Positions 20,698-28,936 of a DNA stretch of 64,000 nucleotides are shown piece by piece. Each line of letters opens with the position of its first letter. Positions within the stretch are counted from its first letter, which is position 1. Position numbers and translations under genes: made by a program. Below the pieces are notes generated by a model. It was not told where the DNA came from. It searched no databases and saw nothing but the letters and a program-made list of their open reading frames with translations. The DNA comes from Nocardioides dongkuii. GTDB lineage: Bacteria > Actinomycetota > Actinomycetes > Propionibacteriales > Nocardioidaceae. Location: positions 2,170,001 through 2,234,000 of the forward strand of contig NZ_CP059903.1 in the NCBI RefSeq assembly GCF_014127485.1, read 5' to 3'.

Positions 20698-21936
20698 TCA
20701 GACCGCCAGGCCGAGGGCGGCGTCGATGACGGTGAGCACCGCCATGGCGGCGTCGGGGTCGGACGTGTCGGCGAGGCCGTCGGTGCCGAGGGTGGCGCGC
20801 GCCCAGCGGTCGACGGCGGCGACGGCGCGGGGGGCGTCGAGGTCGTCGGCGAGGGCGGCCAGCACCTCCTCGACCACCGGGCCGGCGGGGGCGCCGGCGC
20901 CGAGCGCGAGGGCGCGGCGCCAGTCGGCGAGGGTGTCGACCGCGGTCCAGAGCTCGGCGTCGGTCCACTCCCAGTCGGAGCGGTAGTGGTGGTTGAGCAG
21001 CGCCAGCCGGATCGCCATCGGGTCGACGTCGCTGTTGCGGAGCGCGGAGACGAAGACCAGGTTGCCGCGGGACTTCGACATCTTCTCGCCGTCGTACGCC
21101 ACCATCCCGGCGTGCGAGTAGACCTGCGCGAAGCGGGTCCCGGGCTCGGCGACCTGGGCGTGGCCGGCGCACATCTCGTGGTGCGGGAAGACCAGGTCGC
21201 TGCCGCCGCCCTGGACGTCGAAGTCGCCGCCCAGGTAGCGCATCGCGATCGCGGCGCACTCGACGTGCCAGCCGGGCCGCCCGGGGCCGAACGGGCTCTC
21301 CCAGGACGGCTCGCCGGGACGCTCGCCGCGCCACACGACGCAGTCGAGGGGGTCCTTCTTGCCGGGCCGGTCGGGGTCGCCGCCGCGCTCGGGGAAGATC
21401 CGCAGCATCTCCTCGCGGTCCATCCCCGACTCCTCGCCGAAGGCCGGGTCGGCGGTGACCGACATGTAGAGGTCGTCCTCGACGCGGTAGATCGCCCCGG
21501 CGGCCTGCAGCCGCTCGATGAGCTCGATGACGTCGGGGATCGACTCGACCGCGCCGACGTAGTGGGCCGGCGACAGCACCCGCAGCGCGGTCATGTCCTG
21601 GCGGAACAGCTCGGTCTCGCGCTCGGCGAGCTCCACCCAGTCGACCTTGACCTTGGTGGCGCGCTCGAGCAGCGGGTCGTCGACGTCGGTGACGTTCTGG
21701 ACGTAGGTGACCTCGTGGCCGGCGTTGCGCCAGGCCCGGTTCAGCAGGTCGAAGCCGAGGTACGTCGCGGCGTGGCCCAGGTGGGTGGCGTCGTACGGCG
21801 TGATGCCGCAGACGTAGAGCCGGGCCGGCCCCTCGGGCCGCGTGGTGACGAGCTGCCCGGTGACGGTGTCGTGCAGGGCCACGGGCGGTCCGGCCACCGG
21901 CAGGGTCGGGATCTCCGGTGAGGGCCAGGCGCGCAT
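20698..21936 (-). CDS. mshC: L-cysteine:1D-myo-inositol 2-amino-2-deoxy-alpha-D-glucopyranoside ligase MshC
   Basis: 412-aa cysteinyl-tRNA-synthetase-like ligase that joins cysteine to GlcN-inositol in mycothiol biosynthesis. [20 protein letters not shown] holds the zinc Cys and the HIGH-like motif, KMSKSRGN is the KMSKS signature, and [15 protein letters not shown] contributes zinc ligands. The shorter C-terminal region lacks the anticodon domain of true CysRS. Start ATG at 21936 six bases after TAGAGT (leaderless). It is followed upstream by SCO1664, DUF3090 and MSMEG_4193 family genes, a grouping familiar in actinobacteria. Confidence 0.96.
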   Translation of the reverse strand: MRAWPSPEIPTLPVAGPPVALHDTVTGQLVTTRPEGPARLYVCGITPYDATHLGHAATYLGFDLLNRAWRNAGHEVTYVQNVTDVDDPLLERATKVKVDWVELAERETELFRQDMTALRVLSPAHYVGAVESIPDVIELIERLQAAGAIYRVEDDLYMSVTADPAFGEESGMDREEMLRIFPERGGDPDRPGKKDPLDCVVWRGERPGEPSWESPFGPGRPGWHVECAAIAMRYLGGDFDVQGGGSDLVFPHHEMCAGHAQVAEPGTRFAQVYSHAGMVAYDGEKMSKSRGNLVFVSALRNSDVDPMAIRLALLNHHYRSDWEWTDAELWTAVDTLADWRRALALGAGAPAGPVVEEVLAALADDLDAPRAVAAVDRWARATLGTDGLADTSDPDAAMAVLTVIDAALGLAV

Positions 21937-21942
21937 GCCCTG

Positions 21943-21948
21943 ACTCTA
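21943..21948 (-). promoter_or_regulatory. -10 box of mshC, leaderless start
   Basis: TAGAGT on the minus strand, 6 bases before the mshC ATG. Confidence 0.6.
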
Positions 21949-21959
21949 GAGGAGGCGGG

Positions 21960-22742
21960 TCAGAACGGCGGCCACGGGATCGCGGGCCACTCCCCCCGCG
22001 GCACGGGCATCACGCCGTGCTCGGCGAGGCGGCGGCAGCGCCGGGCGAAGGCGTCGATCTCGCGGTCGGTGAGCAGCGGCGCCAAGGCGTCGCCGAGCGG
22101 CCCGCGCGCCGCCGTCCCGAGGTCCCGGACCGCCGTGACCTCCTCGTCGGACAGCGGCTCGCCGAGCCAGCCCCACAGGACCGTGCGCAGCTTGTGCTCG
22201 TGGTGGAAGGCGATCCCGTGGTCGACGCCGTACCGGTGCCCGTCGGCCATCGCCAGCACGTGCCCGCCCTTGCGGTCGGCGTTGTTGACGACGACGTCGA
22301 GGATCGCCATCCGCCGCAGCGGGACCGAGTCCTCGTGCACCAGCGACACCGGCAGGTCCCGTCCGTCGAGACCGTCGAAGACGTGCCGCCACCCGGTGGG
22401 GACCTCCCCCTCCGGCACCAGCGTCACCGCCTCCTGGGCGGCGTCCGGCTCCTGCCAGCGCTGCACCATCCCGGGCCCGTGCGGACCGTCGCGCAGCCAC
22501 GTCTGCGGCACGACGTTCCAGCCCAGCGCCTCGGACACGACGTACGCCGCGCGCTCGCGGCTGGCCAGGTCGCCGTCCGGGAAGTCCCACAGCGGCCGCT
22601 CCCCCGCGACCGGCTTGTAGACCACCTGGATCTCGCCCTCGTCCGTGGTCAGGTGCCCCAGGAAGGTGGCGTTGGACGCAGGCATGATCCGCCCGCTCAG
22701 GACCAGCTCGCCCTCGAGCAGGTCCGCGGCGGGCTCCCTCAC
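21960..22742 (-). CDS. SCO1664 family protein (PI3/4-kinase-like fold)
   Basis: 260-aa protein of an actinobacteria-specific family. LSGRIMPASNATFLGHL and QVVYKPVAGERPLWDFP give a P-loop/Lys region. AILDVVVNNADRKGGHVL and HRYGVDHGIAFHHEHKLR resemble the catalytic NxxD/xDG residues of phosphatidylinositol 3/4-kinase-like enzymes; the true substrate is unknown. The start is GTG at 22742, overlapping the DUF3090 stop as GTGA, so both are made from one transcript. mshC follows on the same strand. Confidence 0.85.
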   Translation of the reverse strand: MREPAADLLEGELVLSGRIMPASNATFLGHLTTDEGEIQVVYKPVAGERPLWDFPDGDLASRERAAYVVSEALGWNVVPQTWLRDGPHGPGMVQRWQEPDAAQEAVTLVPEGEVPTGWRHVFDGLDGRDLPVSLVHEDSVPLRRMAILDVVVNNADRKGGHVLAMADGHRYGVDHGIAFHHEHKLRTVLWGWLGEPLSDEEVTAVRDLGTAARGPLGDALAPLLTDREIDAFARRCRRLAEHGVMPVPRGEWPAIPWPPF

Positions 22743-23314
22743 GGGTCCCGTCTGCGGAAGCCGTTGGCGCGCACGCAGAGGTGCCCCTCGGGGTCGATCG
22801 GCCCGCCGCAGAACGGGCAGCTGGGCCGACCTGCCTCCAGCACCTGCTCGCTGCGCTTGACGAAGGCCCGCGCCGCGCCCGGCGACAGCCGGACCAGCAG
22901 CACCTCGTCGGGCTCGGGCTCGATGATGTCCTCGTCGAGCTGGTCGGGGCTGACGACCGCGGCCTCGCTGTAGGGGAAGACCTCGATCACGACCCGGCTG
23001 TCGGCGGGGTCCCACGAGAGCGTCATCGTGCCGGCCCGGAACTCCTCCTCGATGGGCTGCTCGAGGGGGGCGGTGTCCTCCAGGCCCAGCGGGGCGACCG
23101 CGGGCACGACCGGCGCGTCGGTGTCGCTGCTCATCACGTCGTCGAGGAGCTCGTCGACGCGCTCGGCCAGGACGGCCACCTGGCGCTTCTCGAGCGCGAC
23201 GGACACCAGGCGCGCTCCGCTGCGGGCCTGGAGGAAGAACGTCCGCGACCCGGGAGGTCCGACCGTCCCGGTCACGAAGCGCTCCGGTGGGTCGAAGCCG
23301 TGGACGAGGGGCAT
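22739..23314 (-). CDS. DUF3090 family protein
   Basis: 191-aa protein of unknown function, typical of actinobacteria. It begins MPLVHGFDPPERFVTGTVG and continues GSRTFFLQARSGARLVSVALEKRQVAVLAERVDELLDDV. The C-terminal end CPFCGGPIDPEGHLCVRANGF carries a cysteine cluster of zinc-ribbon type. ATG at 23314 is preferred over an upstream in-frame GTG because a TAGGGT -10 box overlaps that GTG and sits 7 bases before the ATG. It overlaps the SCO1664 gene. Confidence 0.88.
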   Translation of the reverse strand: MPLVHGFDPPERFVTGTVGPPGSRTFFLQARSGARLVSVALEKRQVAVLAERVDELLDDVMSSDTDAPVVPAVAPLGLEDTAPLEQPIEEEFRAGTMTLSWDPADSRVVIEVFPYSEAAVVSPDQLDEDIIEPEPDEVLLVRLSPGAARAFVKRSEQVLEAGRPSCPFCGGPIDPEGHLCVRANGFRRRDP

Positions 23315-23321
23315 GGCACTC

Positions 23322-23327
23322 ACCCTA
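23322..23327 (-). promoter_or_regulatory. -10 box of DUF3090 gene, leaderless start
   Basis: TAGGGT on the minus strand, 7 bases before ATG at 23314; it also decides the start codon. Confidence 0.55.
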
Positions 23328-24047
23328 TGACTGCGACCCAGCGGGCTCGTCAGGGCCCGCGCCGCCGCCGACGACGGCGTCACCGGCGGCGTCGCCGGAG
23401 GCGTCCGGTGGGGGCACCAGCCAGCCGAGGTCCCCGGCGTGGGTGTTGGTGGCGAGCACCGCGGGCCGGGCGGCGGTGTAGCGCACGATCGAGATCGACG
23501 CCGGGTCGACGTTCACCCGCTGGAACAGGTCGAGGTGCATGCCGAGCGCGTCGGCCAGCACCGACTTGATGATGTCGCCGTGGCTCACCGCCACCCAGAC
23601 GGCGCCCGGGCCGTGCTCGGCCTCCACCTCCGCGTCGTGGCGACGTACGGCGGCGACGGCGCGGGCCTGCATCTGCGACATGGTCTCGCCACCCGGGAAC
23701 TGCACCGCCGACGGCTGCGCCTGGACGACCTTCCACAGGTCCTCCTTCGCGAGCTCGCGCAGCGGGCGGCCCTGCCACTCGCCGTAGTCGCACTCGGTGA
23801 TGCCCCGCTCGACCAGCAGCGGCGGCGACCCCGCCTGCTGGTCGAGCACCGCGCGGGCGGTCTGCCGGCAGCGCTCGAGCGGGCTGGAGACGACGGCGGC
23901 GAGGCCCACCGCGGCGAGCCGCTCCCCGGCGCGCTGCGCCTGGGTCCTCCCGGTCCCGTCGAGGCGGACCCCGGCCTGGCGCCCGGCGAGCATGCCCGAC
24001 GCGTTGGCGGTGGTCCGGCCGTGCCGCAGGAGGACGACGGTTGCCAT
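23325..24047 (-). CDS. MSMEG_4193-family histidine phosphatase/phosphomutase
   Basis: 240-aa histidine phosphatase superfamily member. LLRHGRTTANASGMLAGR has the RHG motif with the phospho-accepting His near residue 9. SSPLERCRQTARAV has the conserved Arg, ITECDYGEWQGRPLRELA the acid region and VAVSHGDIIKSVLADAL the second His. The C-terminus (about 215-240) is Gly/Asp-rich and probably disordered. The substrate is unknown, although the steady linkage with mshC hints at a related role. Start ATG at 24047, leaderless; it diverges from corA with only 52 bp between start codons. Confidence 0.9.
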   Translation of the reverse strand: MATVVLLRHGRTTANASGMLAGRQAGVRLDGTGRTQAQRAGERLAAVGLAAVVSSPLERCRQTARAVLDQQAGSPPLLVERGITECDYGEWQGRPLRELAKEDLWKVVQAQPSAVQFPGGETMSQMQARAVAAVRRHDAEVEAEHGPGAVWVAVSHGDIIKSVLADALGMHLDLFQRVNVDPASISIVRYTAARPAVLATNTHAGDLGWLVPPPDASGDAAGDAVVGGGAGPDEPAGSQS

Positions 24048-24054
24048 GCGGCGG

Positions 24055-24060
24055 ACTGTA
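24055..24060 (-). promoter_or_regulatory. -10 box of MSMEG_4193-family gene, leaderless start
   Basis: TACAGT on the minus strand, 7 bases before ATG at 24047. It lies 27 bp from the -10 box of corA on the other strand, so the two promoters must overlap. Confidence 0.55.
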
Positions 24061-24087
24061 GCGGGGGGGCCCGCCCGCGCGCCGTCG

Positions 24088-24093
24088 TACGGT
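24088..24093 (+). promoter_or_regulatory. -10 box of corA, leaderless start
   Basis: TACGGT, 6 bases before GTG at 24100. It faces the promoter of the phosphomutase gene. Confidence 0.55.
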
Positions 24094-24099
24094 GGTCCG

Positions 24100-25080
24100 G
24101 TGATCGTCGACATCGCCCTCTACCGCGACGGTGCCCGCGTCGAGCTCGACGGGTGCACCGCCGACCTGGAGCCCGTGCGCCGCCGCGCCGACCAGCCCGG
24201 TGACTTCGTCTGGGTGGGCCTGCACCAGCCGACCACCGAGGAGCTGACCGAGGTCGCGGCGACCTTCGACCTGCACCCGCTCGCGGTCGAGGACGCGGTC
24301 AAGGCCCACCAGCGGCCCAAGCTGGAGCGCTACGACGAGAGCCTGTTCCTGGTGCTGAAGACGCTCTGGTACATCGACGAGCACGACGCCGTCGAGACCG
24401 GCGAGATCAGCCTGTTCGTGGGCCATGACTTCGTCGTCTCGGTGCGCCACGGGCAGGGCTCGGAGCTGCAGTCCGCGCGCCGCCGCCTGGAGGCCAACGG
24501 CGCGGTGCTCACCCACGGCCCGTCAGCGGTCGTGTACGCCGTGTGCGACACGGTCGTGGACGGCTACACCGAGGTCGTCAAGTCCCTGGAGACCGACGTC
24601 GACGAGGTCGAGGCCGCGGTCTTCTCCGACCTGCGCACCAAGCCCTCGGAGCGCATCTACACCCTCAAGCGCGAGATCGCCGAGGTACGGCGTGCGGTGA
24701 TGCCGCTGCGCGACCCGATGGACCGGTTCGCCTCCGGCCAGGTGCCCGGGATGGACCCCGAGACCACGCCGTTCTTCCGGGACGTCGCCGACCACGTGGC
24801 GCGCGCCGCGGAGGCGGTCGACGCCCTCGACAGCCTGCTCTCCAGCGCGTTCGACGCCCACGTCGCGCAGATCTCGGTGCAGCAGAACGACGACATGCGC
24901 AAGATCTCCGCCGGCGCGGCGCTGGTGGTGGTGCCGACGTTGATCGCCGGGGTCTACGGCATGAACTTCGAGCACATGCCCGAGCTGAAGTGGTCCTTCG
25001 GCTACCCGTTCGCGCTGGCGCTGATGACCGCGGCCGCGTCCGGCCTCTACGTGCTCTTCAAGCGCTCGGGCTGGTTGTGA
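24100..25080 (+). CDS. corA: CorA-family magnesium/cobalt transporter
   Basis: 326-aa cation channel. A large soluble N-terminal domain (about 1-260, with LHPLAVEDAVKAHQRPKLERYDESLFLVLKT) forms the cytoplasmic funnel. Two C-terminal membrane helices (about 268-290 and 300-320) carry the signature GMN in AGVYGMNFEHMPE. Length is normal. The GTG at 24100 is chosen from the -10 box placed 6 bases upstream; a longer open frame upstream lies over the divergent gene. Its stop faces that of uppP with 6 bp between. Confidence 0.93.
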   Translation: MIVDIALYRDGARVELDGCTADLEPVRRRADQPGDFVWVGLHQPTTEELTEVAATFDLHPLAVEDAVKAHQRPKLERYDESLFLVLKTLWYIDEHDAVETGEISLFVGHDFVVSVRHGQGSELQSARRRLEANGAVLTHGPSAVVYAVCDTVVDGYTEVVKSLETDVDEVEAAVFSDLRTKPSERIYTLKREIAEVRRAVMPLRDPMDRFASGQVPGMDPETTPFFRDVADHVARAAEAVDALDSLLSSAFDAHVAQISVQQNDDMRKISAGAALVVVPTLIAGVYGMNFEHMPELKWSFGYPFALALMTAAASGLYVLFKRSGWL

Positions 25081-25086
25081 GGGCCC

Positions 25087-25911
25087 TCAGGCGTTGAGCA
25101 CGCCGGCGGCGACCAGCGCCAGGGTCAGCCCGCCGAGCGCGACCCGGTAGAGCACGAACGGCGTGTAGGACCGGGTCGAGACGTAGCGCAGCAGCCACGC
25201 GATCGCGGCGTACCCGACGACGAAGGAGACGACCGTGGCGACGATCGTGGGCCCCCAGCCGTAGCTGTTGTCGCCGTGCGGGATCTCCTTGAGCTCGTAG
25301 AGCCCGGCGCCGACGACCGCGGGGATCGCCAGCAGGAAGGCGTACCGCGTTGCCGCCTCCCGCTCGTAGCCCAGGAACCGGCCCATCGAGATCGTCGCGC
25401 CCGACCGGGAGACGCCCGGCACCAGCGCGCACGCCTGCGCCAGCCCCATCAGGACCGCGTCGCGCAGGGTGATCTGGCGGATCTGCTTGTTGCTGCGGCT
25501 CACCCGGTCGGCGATGCCGAGGACGACGCCGAGCACCACCAGCGCGGTCCCGATGACCCAGAGGCTGCGGAAGTCCTCCTCGATCACGTCCTTCAGGGCG
25601 ATGCCCAGCAGCACGATCGGCAGCGAGCCGATGATGATGAACCAGCCCATCCGGGCGTCGAGCTCGCCCCGCAGCTCCGGACGCACCAGGGAGCGCGTCC
25701 ACGTCGACCCGATCCGCCAGATGTCGTGCCGGAAGTAGATGAGCACGGCCAGCTCGGTGCCGATCTGGATGACGGCGGTGAAGGCCGCGCCGGGGTCCCC
25801 CCAGCCGAAGAGCTCCGGGAAGATCCGCAGGTGGGCGCTGCTGGAGATCGGCAGGAACTCCGTGAGGCCTTGGATGGTGCCGAGCACGACGGCCTTGAGG
25901 AAGTCCCACAC
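25087..25911 (-). CDS. uppP: Undecaprenyl-diphosphatase UppP (BacA)
   Basis: 274-aa integral membrane phosphatase that recycles undecaprenyl diphosphate to the monophosphate, the lipid carrier for peptidoglycan and also for the exopolysaccharide encoded further right. The signature LTEFLPISSSAH (residues 16-27) and PGVSRSGATISMGR (near 160-175) supply the catalytic Glu, Ser and Arg. About eight membrane segments are present. The start is GTG at 25911; a TAGGAT box lies 8 bases upstream. Confidence 0.95.
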   Translation of the reverse strand: MWDFLKAVVLGTIQGLTEFLPISSSAHLRIFPELFGWGDPGAAFTAVIQIGTELAVLIYFRHDIWRIGSTWTRSLVRPELRGELDARMGWFIIIGSLPIVLLGIALKDVIEEDFRSLWVIGTALVVLGVVLGIADRVSRSNKQIRQITLRDAVLMGLAQACALVPGVSRSGATISMGRFLGYEREAATRYAFLLAIPAVVGAGLYELKEIPHGDNSYGWGPTIVATVVSFVVGYAAIAWLLRYVSTRSYTPFVLYRVALGGLTLALVAAGVLNA

Positions 25912-25919
25912 GGGAGGGG

Positions 25920-25925
25920 ATCCTA
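25920..25925 (-). promoter_or_regulatory. Possible -10 box of uppP
   Basis: TAGGAT on the minus strand, 8 bases before GTG at 25911. Confidence 0.45.
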
Positions 25926-25973
25926 CGGTCGCCCGCTGGGCGAGCCGACACGGAGCCGCGGGGTGTCGCCGAC

Positions 25974-25979
25974 TACCTT
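25974..25979 (+). promoter_or_regulatory. -10 box of aldo/keto reductase gene, leaderless start
   Basis: TACCTT, 6 bases before ATG at 25986. Confidence 0.55.
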
Positions 25980-25985
25980 GTCGCC

Positions 25986-26936
25986 ATGCAGCACAGGTCT
26001 CTGGGCGCCACCGGGCTCAAGGTCTCACGACTCGGTCTCGGCACGATGACATGGGGGCGGGACACCGACGAGCACGAGGCGCGCGACCAGCTGGTCGCCT
26101 TCGCCGAGGCCGGCGGCACCCTCCTCGACACCGCCGCCGGCTACGGCAACGGCGCCTCCGAGGAGCTGATCGGCACGCTCCTCGGCGACGTCGTGGCCCG
26201 CGACGAGGTCGTGATCGCCACCAAGGCCGGCATCCGCGGCACCCCCGGCGGCGGCCGGTCGTACGACGTGTCGCGCGGCCGCCTGCTCACCACGCTGGAC
26301 GCGTCGCTGCGCCGGCTCGGCGTCGACCACGTCGACCTGTGGCAGGTCCACGTGTGGTCCGACGACGTCCCGGTGGAGGAGACGCTGACCGCGCTCGACC
26401 TCGCGGTCAGCTCCGGCCGCGCGTCGTACGTCGGGGTCTCCAACTACTCCGGCTGGCAGACCGCCCAGGCCGCGACCTGGCAGCGCGCGGTCCCCGGACG
26501 CGCGGTGCTCGCGTCGACCCAGGTCGAGTACTCCCTGCTCAACCGGCGGGTCGAGGAGGAGGTGCTGCCGGCGTGCGCCGCCCTCGGGCTGGGCGTGCTG
26601 CCGTGGTCGCCGCTCGGCCGCGGCGTGCTGACCGGCAAGTACCGCACGGGCACCCCCTCGGACTCCCGCGCGGCGTCCCGCCACTTCTCGACGTTCGTCG
26701 ACCCCTACCTCACCGAGCGGTCCGCGGGCATCGTCGAGGCGGTCGCCCGGGCCGCCGAGGGGCTCGGGTGGACCGCGCTCGAGGTCGCCCTCGTCTGGGT
26801 CCGCGACCGTCCCGGCGTCACCGCCCCCGTCGTGGGCGCCCGCACGGCCGCGCAGCTGCGCGGCGCACTCGGCGTGGAGGAGCTCACGCTGCCCAGCGAG
26901 ATCGTCGACGCGCTCGACGACGTCAGCAGGGACTGA
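25986..26936 (+). CDS. Aldo/keto reductase
   Basis: 316-aa NAD(P)H-dependent oxidoreductase with the TIM-barrel AKR fold. The catalytic tetrad is visible: Asp and Tyr in LLDTAAGYGNGASEELIG (about residues 45-62), Lys in VIATKAGIRG, and His in LWQVHVW. The C-terminal APVVGARTAAQLRGALG binds the adenosine phosphate. The substrate is unknown. It is followed by a DUF5703 gene that starts 3 bp after its stop codon, so the two are co-transcribed. Confidence 0.93.
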   Translation: MQHRSLGATGLKVSRLGLGTMTWGRDTDEHEARDQLVAFAEAGGTLLDTAAGYGNGASEELIGTLLGDVVARDEVVIATKAGIRGTPGGGRSYDVSRGRLLTTLDASLRRLGVDHVDLWQVHVWSDDVPVEETLTALDLAVSSGRASYVGVSNYSGWQTAQAATWQRAVPGRAVLASTQVEYSLLNRRVEEEVLPACAALGLGVLPWSPLGRGVLTGKYRTGTPSDSRAASRHFSTFVDPYLTERSAGIVEAVARAAEGLGWTALEVALVWVRDRPGVTAPVVGARTAAQLRGALGVEELTLPSEIVDALDDVSRD

Positions 26937-26938
26937 GC

Positions 26939-27157
26939 GTGTCGCGCGCACCCGCCCGCACGCTCTCCCGCGGGGTGGAGTGGGAGTTCGACCGGGTGTC
27001 GTTCTCCCGCGAGTTCCCCCGCAACGTCGTCACCAAGCTGCTGGTCGAGCGGGCCGAGCACGGCGGCTGGGAGCTCGACCGGGTGCGGATCGGCTCCGAC
27101 GGCACCCGCCGCGTGATCCTGCGGCGGCGCATCATCCGCGCGGTCCGCACCGCCTGA
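26939..27157 (+). CDS. DUF5703 family protein
   Basis: 72-aa small basic protein of unknown function, commonly found in actinobacteria. The sequence GVEWEFDRVSFSREFPRNV and LLVERAEHGGWELDRVRIG is conserved in the family. Start GTG at 26939, just after the aldo/keto reductase stop; it ends head-on against the M20 gene with 7 bp between. Confidence 0.85.
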   Translation: MSRAPARTLSRGVEWEFDRVSFSREFPRNVVTKLLVERAEHGGWELDRVRIGSDGTRRVILRRRIIRAVRTA

Positions 27158-27164
27158 GGGCCGC

Positions 27165-28504
27165 TCAGACGTCGTCGAGGAACCGGTCGAAGACCCGGGC
27201 GCCGAACTCGAGCGCGTCGACCGGGACCCGCTCGTCGACCCCGTGGAACAGCGCGGTGAAGTCGAGGTCCGCCGGGAGCCGCAGCGGCGCGAAGCCGTAC
27301 GAGCGCATTCCGAGCTTGCGGAAGTGCTTGGCGTCGGTGCCGCCGCTCATCAGGTACGGCGCCACGATCGCGTCGGGGTCCTCGGCCAGGATCGAGCGGT
27401 GCATCGCGCCGACCAGGTCGCCGTCGTACGGCGTCTCCCAGGGCTGCTGGTGGGAGAGGTGCTCGACCTCGATCCCCTCACCGACGAGCTCGGCGAGGGT
27501 GGCGAAGAACTCGTCCTCGTAGCCGGGCAGGAACCGGCCGTCGATGTGCGCGGTCGCCTCGGTCGGGATGACGTTGACCTTGTAGCCCGCGCTCAGCATC
27601 GTCGGGTTGGCGGTGTTGCTGATCACCGCGCCGAGCATCCGCGCCGCTCCCCCGAACTCCTCGATCAGCGCGGGCGCGTTCTCCGGGGTCGCCTCGGTGC
27701 CGGCGAGGTCGGCCACCGCGGCGAGCAGCACCTCCATCGTGGGCGTGAGGCGCACCGGCCACTGGTAGGCGCCGATCCGGGCGACCGCGGCGGTGAGCCG
27801 CGAGACCGCGTTGTCGGTGTTGATCATCGAGCCGTGCCCCGCCCGGCCGCGGGCGGTGAGGCGCATCCAGGCCATCCCCTTCTCGGCCGCCTCGACGAGG
27901 TACACCCGGCGCCCCCGCACCGTGGTGCTGAACCCGCCCACCTCGCCGACCGCCTCGGTGACCCCTCGAGCTCCTCGCGGTGCTGCTCGACGATCACCTG
28001 GGCGCCGCGGTGGCCGCCGGCCTCCTCGTCGGCGGTGAAGCAGAGCACCACCGGCCGCTCCGGCACCCGGCCGGCCCGCTGCCGGGCCCGGACGACGCTG
28101 AGCAGCATCGCGTCGAAGTCCTTCATGTCGACCGCGCCGCGGCCCCAGACGTAGCCGTCCTGCACCTCGCCGCTGAACGGGTGCACCTGCCAGTCCTCGG
28201 CGGCGGCCGGCACCACGTCGAGGTGGCCGTGCAGGAGCAGCGCGTCCCCCTCGGACCCGCCCCACCGCGCCACGACCGTCGTACGCCCCGGCTCCGGCTC
28301 GTAGAGACGCGACTCGATGCCGACCTCGTCGAGCAGCGAGGCGACGAGCTCGGCGGCCTTCCGCTCCCCCGGGCCCTCCTGGTCGCCGTAGTTGGAGGTG
28401 TCGATCCGGATCAGCTCGCGGCAGAGGTCGACGACCTCCGCGGCGGGGTCGTGAGAGGGGTCTTGAGCGGCCTCGTGGGCGTCGTCCTGGGGGGTGTTCG
28501 CCAT
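27165..28504 (-). pseudogene. M20-family dipeptidase/carboxypeptidase, frameshifted
   Basis: A zinc peptidase of the M20/M28 group split across two frames. The N-terminal part (from ATG at 28504) has LLLHGHLDVVPA, YVWGRGAVDMKD and CFTADEEAGGHRGAQ, giving the metal-binding His, Asp and Glu-Glu residues, and reaches HREELEG. The C-terminal part resumes in another frame with VTEAVGEVGGFSTTV and runs through the dimerisation domain to the last metal His region (SGGTDAKHFRKLGM). The change falls at the C run 27962-27965; one extra base there would restore an intact protein of about 446 aa. It is either a real disruption or a sequencing error in a homopolymer. Confidence 0.85.
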
Positions 28505-28564
28505 GGCGCAAGCATGACACCGGGAGGGGCCGGGGCCGATGCGGGGAATCCCCAGACGCTTTGC

Positions 28565-28570
28565 TACGGT
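28565..28570 (+). promoter_or_regulatory. -10 box of tRNA-Leu
   Basis: TACGGT, 13 bases before the first base of the tRNA, the right spacing for a start a few bases upstream of the mature end. A GGGGAATCCCC palindrome lies at 28543-28553. Confidence 0.45.
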
Positions 28571-28583
28571 TGCGTCCGCACTC

Positions 28584-28669
28584 GTCCGGGTGGCGGAATT
28601 GGCAGACGCGCTAGCTTGAGGTGCTAGTGCCCTTTATCGGGCGTGGGGGTTCAAGTCCCCCCTCGGACA
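28584..28669 (+). tRNA. tRNA-Leu (anticodon GAG)
   Basis: 86-base class II tRNA. The acceptor stem GTCCGGG pairs with CTCGGAC (one G-T pair). The anticodon stem CTAGC/GCTAG encloses the loop TTGAGGT with anticodon GAG, reading CUC and CUU. The variable arm is long, and the T arm is GGGGG-TTCAAGT-CCCCC. CCA is not encoded. Confidence 0.97.
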
Positions 28670-28675
28670 CAGAAG

Positions 28676-28717
28676 ACAGCCCCACCTGATGGCCCCGAGC
28701 CCTCAGCGTGGGGCTGT
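28676..28717 (+). terminator. Hairpin after tRNA-Leu, likely terminator
   Basis: Arms ACAGCCCCAC and GTGGGGCTGT (10 bp, no mismatch) with a 22-base loop, beginning 7 bases after the tRNA. No run of T follows, as is usual in very GC-rich genomes. Confidence 0.65.
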
Positions 28718-28936
28718 CGGCGTTTGACGGGGCAGCGAGGGTCCGACGGACCAGCCTCGTCGGTCTCGGGCATCCCCCAGATCGGCGATGAACGAGCCCC
28801 CGCAGTACGGCATCGTCGCCCGTACCCGGCCCCACCGGCCTGGTCGCTCGCAGGTGTCCCTGACCGCTACCCCCACGGCGGCAGTGGCTGCGATGCGGAG
28901 GAGGGCTCGACGAGCCTGCCGGTGGGCGCCGGGCCT

